Shown one piece after another: positions 61,861 through 64,000 of a stretch of 64,000 nt of DNA (the first letter of the stretch is position 1; each line of letters starts with the position of its first letter). The position numbers and the translations under genes were made by a program. The notes beneath the pieces were generated by a model. It made no database searches. It was not told the origin of the DNA and was given only the letters and a program-made list of their open reading frames with translations. The DNA comes from an uncultured Clostridia bacterium (GTDB lineage: Bacteria > Bacillota > Clostridia > Lachnospirales > Lachnospiraceae), in the NCBI GenBank assembly GCA_937896665.1, contig CALBNS010000040.1, positions 124,001 to 188,000 of the forward strand. The letters are read 5' to 3'.

Positions 61861-63144
61861 ATGCAAAAAAAACTTATCCGTGCAACAATTCTAGTTGTAT
61901 CCATTTTAATAATTTTTTTACTAATACCAGCCACATTAGATATACCAAAAGGGAAAAATATATTAAATAATAGCGATATCCTGGAAACTTTTTCCCCACT
62001 TCAAATCACTGTAGACAAACCTGATCCGTCCACAGCTTCTATTCTATCAGCAGGTGACATTATTTTACATAGTCCCTTTCTGTCATCCAAAGTTTATTTA
62101 AATGGAAACCGTTCTTATGATTATAGTCCGATTTTTTCTTATGTGAGAAAGAATTATGAGGCAGCAGATTTTGCAGTCGTGAATATGGAATGTACCATAT
62201 CCGAGGGTAACTACTGCGGATATCCCACTTTTCGTGTTCCTTCTGCCATCGCAACATCAGTGAAGCAGAATGGTGCAGATATGTGCCTGCTTGCAAATAA
62301 TCACATCTATGATGATGGTGACAAAGGTATAACAACAACATTGGATGCAATGGAGGAAAACTCGTTATTATATACTGGTGTACGCAGGACAACTTCTGAT
62401 TTAACTTATCATATTCAGGACATTAACGGAATTAAAATCGGCTTTTTTAATTATGTTTATGATACAGGTGCTATGGGTGGAAAAAGCATATCAATTAATG
62501 CTCTGCCGGTAAGCGAAGCCACTGCCCCACTTATTAATACATTCAATTATAACCGACTGGAAAGTTTTTATAACAGTCTTCAGACCGGACTTGAGGAAAT
62601 GAAAGATGCAGGTGTAGAATATACTATTGCGTATATTCATTGGGGAAATGAATATCAGACCAAGGAAAATGAAGTACAACGTCAAATTGCTGCACAACTC
62701 TGTGAACTTGGCATTGACGCTTTAATTGGCTCACATCCCCATGTTGTCCAGCCAGTAGACCTACTTACAAATTCTGCCGGAAACCACAAGATGCTTTGTG
62801 TCTATTCACTTGGTAATCATCTTTCTAATCAACGCAAAGAACTTATGGACTCTATGCCGACCGGTCACACAGAAGACGGTTTGATGGTTAATCTGGTTAT
62901 TGAAAAATCAAGTACTGGAATTGTTTCACTCAAAGAAGCTGATTTTATTCCAACCTGGGTATATTGTACCAATAATTCCGGCAATAGAAAATATTTCATT
63001 ATGCCTCTGGATAACACTTCAGAATTGCTGCAAAATACTACGGAACTCAATATTTCTGATGATGTCAGAAAATCATTAGAACGTACAAACGTAATCATTA
63101 GCGAAGGTGTCAAAAAGGTACAAGATGCTCTCCCACTTTATTAA
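61861..63144 (+). CDS. CapA/PgsA family metallophosphatase-like surface protein
   Basis: A 427-residue exported protein. A membrane segment (about 5-25) precedes a CapA domain (about 60-370) with SAGDIILHSPFL, VNMECTIS, LANNHIYDDGD, IHWGNEYQ, GSHPHVVQPV and YSLGNHLSNQ, all the metal-ligand motifs. CapA proteins help make poly-gamma-glutamate capsules, but no capB/capC genes are nearby, so the function may differ. ATG 61861 follows AGGAGA; the TTG 61801 reading lies within the promoter. Confidence 0.92.
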   Translation: MQKKLIRATILVVSILIIFLLIPATLDIPKGKNILNNSDILETFSPLQITVDKPDPSTASILSAGDIILHSPFLSSKVYLNGNRSYDYSPIFSYVRKNYEAADFAVVNMECTISEGNYCGYPTFRVPSAIATSVKQNGADMCLLANNHIYDDGDKGITTTLDAMEENSLLYTGVRRTTSDLTYHIQDINGIKIGFFNYVYDTGAMGGKSISINALPVSEATAPLINTFNYNRLESFYNSLQTGLEEMKDAGVEYTIAYIHWGNEYQTKENEVQRQIAAQLCELGIDALIGSHPHVVQPVDLLTNSAGNHKMLCVYSLGNHLSNQRKELMDSMPTGHTEDGLMVNLVIEKSSTGIVSLKEADFIPTWVYCTNNSGNRKYFIMPLDNTSELLQNTTELNISDDVRKSLERTNVIISEGVKKVQDALPLY

Positions 63145-63187
63145 TGGGTATTTAGAAATGCTTGACTTGTGATACAAAGGAGAAAAA

Positions 63188-63358
63188 ATGAAAAAACGAT
63201 CTGGAATGAAACAACAAAGAGGGAGGCAAAAAAAACGTCATCTTATGAGACTGTTTATCCGTGCAACAGTTTTAATTTTGCCGGTTTTACTGTTTATCCT
63301 ACTTGTTATATTTATAAGGAACATGGAAAAAGTAAAGAATGCACTTCCGCTGCTGTAA
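63188..63358 (+). CDS. 56-residue membrane ORF, likely remnant or mini-paralogue of the capA-like gene
   Basis: A short ORF with a very basic N-terminus (MKKRSGMKQQRGRQKKRH), one membrane helix and the end EKVKNALPLL. AAAGGAG sits before the ATG. The helix begins FIRATVLI, like the LIRATILV of the upstream CapA protein, and the last residues echo its KKVQDALPLY. It lies 43 bases after that gene, before a terminator, so it is likely cotranscribed. Whether it is translated is unknown. Confidence 0.6.
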   Translation: MKKRSGMKQQRGRQKKRHLMRLFIRATVLILPVLLFILLVIFIRNMEKVKNALPLL

Positions 63359-63378
63359 TTGTCAAAAATGTAGTTATA

Positions 63379-63416
63379 AAAAAACTGAGTTGAATTTCGT
63401 CAACTCAGTTTTTTAG
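63379..63416. terminator. Bidirectional terminator between the mini-ORF and the Dabb gene
   Basis: AAAACTGAGTTGA (63381-63393) pairs with TCAACTCAGTTTT (63400-63412); A- and T-runs flank it. Confidence 0.9.
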
Positions 63417-63418
63417 TA

Positions 63419-63715
63419 TTAGTAATCTAAACAAGCACGTTCTGTCACATAAGGCCGCACATATGTGTCTGCCACTTTAACATGCTCCGGATGTACTGCA
63501 TAGCCAGCAATATCCTCTGCTTTTTCCAATGTTGTCACAAGTGCAATATCATGTGTGCTGGAAGGAATCGGCTGACTAATAAACTCTACCGTCAAAAGTC
63601 CCGGCACTTTTCCCACAAGAGCCTGTAAGTTTTGAGCCATCGCTTTTTTGATTTCTTCTTTTTTTGTTTCTTCTATTTCAGTTTTAAATTTCCACATAAC
63701 AATATGATGTACCAT
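63419..63715 (-). CDS. Dabb (stress-responsive A/B barrel) domain protein
   Basis: A 98-residue single Dabb domain: MVHHIVMWKFK at the start, VPGLLTVEFISQPIPSSTHDIALVTTL in the middle and YAVHPEHVKVADTYVRPYVTERACLDY at the end, the full family pattern. It is a dimeric ferredoxin-like fold; role not known. AAAGGAGA precedes the ATG. Confidence 0.92.
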   Translation of the reverse strand: MVHHIVMWKFKTEIEETKKEEIKKAMAQNLQALVGKVPGLLTVEFISQPIPSSTHDIALVTTLEKAEDIAGYAVHPEHVKVADTYVRPYVTERACLDY

Positions 63716-63855
63716 ATGAAATTCTCCTTTATTTTAATTGTTCTAGTACTTGAGCACCATTGACATGTATACAATAATTACTACTTGATATAATAACACA
63801 CACGTAATTAAGATGCAATTTTTTCTTTTCATTTTCTAAGCTCAAACATTGAATT

Positions 63856-64000
63856 TTAGATGCAATGTCTGAACCTTTCTTCTGAAATCATTCTTGCAAA
63901 AATAAGTCCAAGCGGAATTGCTATGATAATAAATATTGCTTTGTTCAAAAGTGTAATACCCGCCTCAATATTCATATTGCCAATGTTGTAAACAGCATTA
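63856..64000 (-). CDS. C-terminal part of a membrane protein (truncated by the window edge)
   Basis: The last 47 codons of a minus-strand gene, ending at 63856. They read NAVYNIGNMNIEAGITLLNK, then a hydrophobic helix (AIFIIIAIPLGLIFA), then RMISEERFRHCI. It is the last membrane segment of a protein I cannot identify. The 140 bases between it and the Dabb gene show no clear promoter. Confidence 0.65.
   Translation of the reverse strand, partial: NAVYNIGNMNIEAGITLLNKAIFIIIAIPLGLIFARMISEERFRHCI

Overview
The window is a continuous piece of low-GC Firmicutes chromosome. Gene content and order point to a spore-forming anaerobe of the Clostridia, most likely Lachnospiraceae: split radical-SAM/DUF2344 genes beside RNase G, a MinCDE system inside an mre operon, yqfC/yqfD/phoH/ybeY, SpoVB-like and BofC-like genes, a MinE but no DivIVA, and good sigma-A type promoters. 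No rRNA, tRNA, CRISPR array, insertion sequence or prophage was seen; almost everything is vertically inherited housekeeping sequence.

Left part, mostly plus strand (1-15255). A structured RNA with its own terminator (about 117-376) precedes two radical-SAM-associated genes and RNase G, then aspartate kinase, an amidohydrolase and a secreted NlpC/P60 hydrolase. Next comes the ribosome-assembly cluster rplU-prp-rpmA-obgE-yhbY-nadD-yqeK-rsfS. A divergent SOS region (lexA against a yneA-like LysM gene, with LexA boxes) and a tyrosine recombinase follow.

Middle part, mostly minus strand (15271-46884). It holds a GH25 lysozyme, a sugar-phosphate kinase, dtd, a divergent ttcA-type gene and a cytidylate-kinase-like gene. 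The division/envelope group reads, in transcription order, radical SAM, HlyD-like, yggS, sepF, ylmH, lspA, rluD. The shape and septum-placement operon reads DUF4321, radC, mreB, mreC, mreD, pbp2, minC, minD, minE, rodA, mgsA, dacA. Two flavoproteins and the ynbB-miaA-mutL-mutS repair/tRNA group follow.

Right part, minus strand up to 61697 (46961-61697). It contains miaB, DUF4250, 5-formyl-THF cyclo-ligase, DUF896, a BofC-like gene, a SpoVB-like flippase, and yqfC-yqfD-phoH-ybeY. Next is a large translational GTPase of the TetM/EF-G type fused at its C-terminus to a Rae1/YacP-like NYN ribonuclease domain, followed by a DnaQ-like exonuclease, a YkgJ protein, a methyltransferase, MscL with a zinc-ribbon tail, and an AMP-forming ligase. 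At the right end are a plus-strand CapA-family gene, a tiny membrane ORF that resembles a collapsed copy of CapA, a Dabb-domain gene and a truncated membrane protein.

The most notable item is the GTPase-Rae1 fusion at 54603-57269, which places a ribosome-binding A-site GTPase and a ribosome-dependent mRNA nuclease on one chain. Others are the promoter hidden in a terminator-like hairpin directly before yqfC, the zinc-ribbon MscL, the CapA-derived mini-ORF, and the orphan structured RNA at the left edge.
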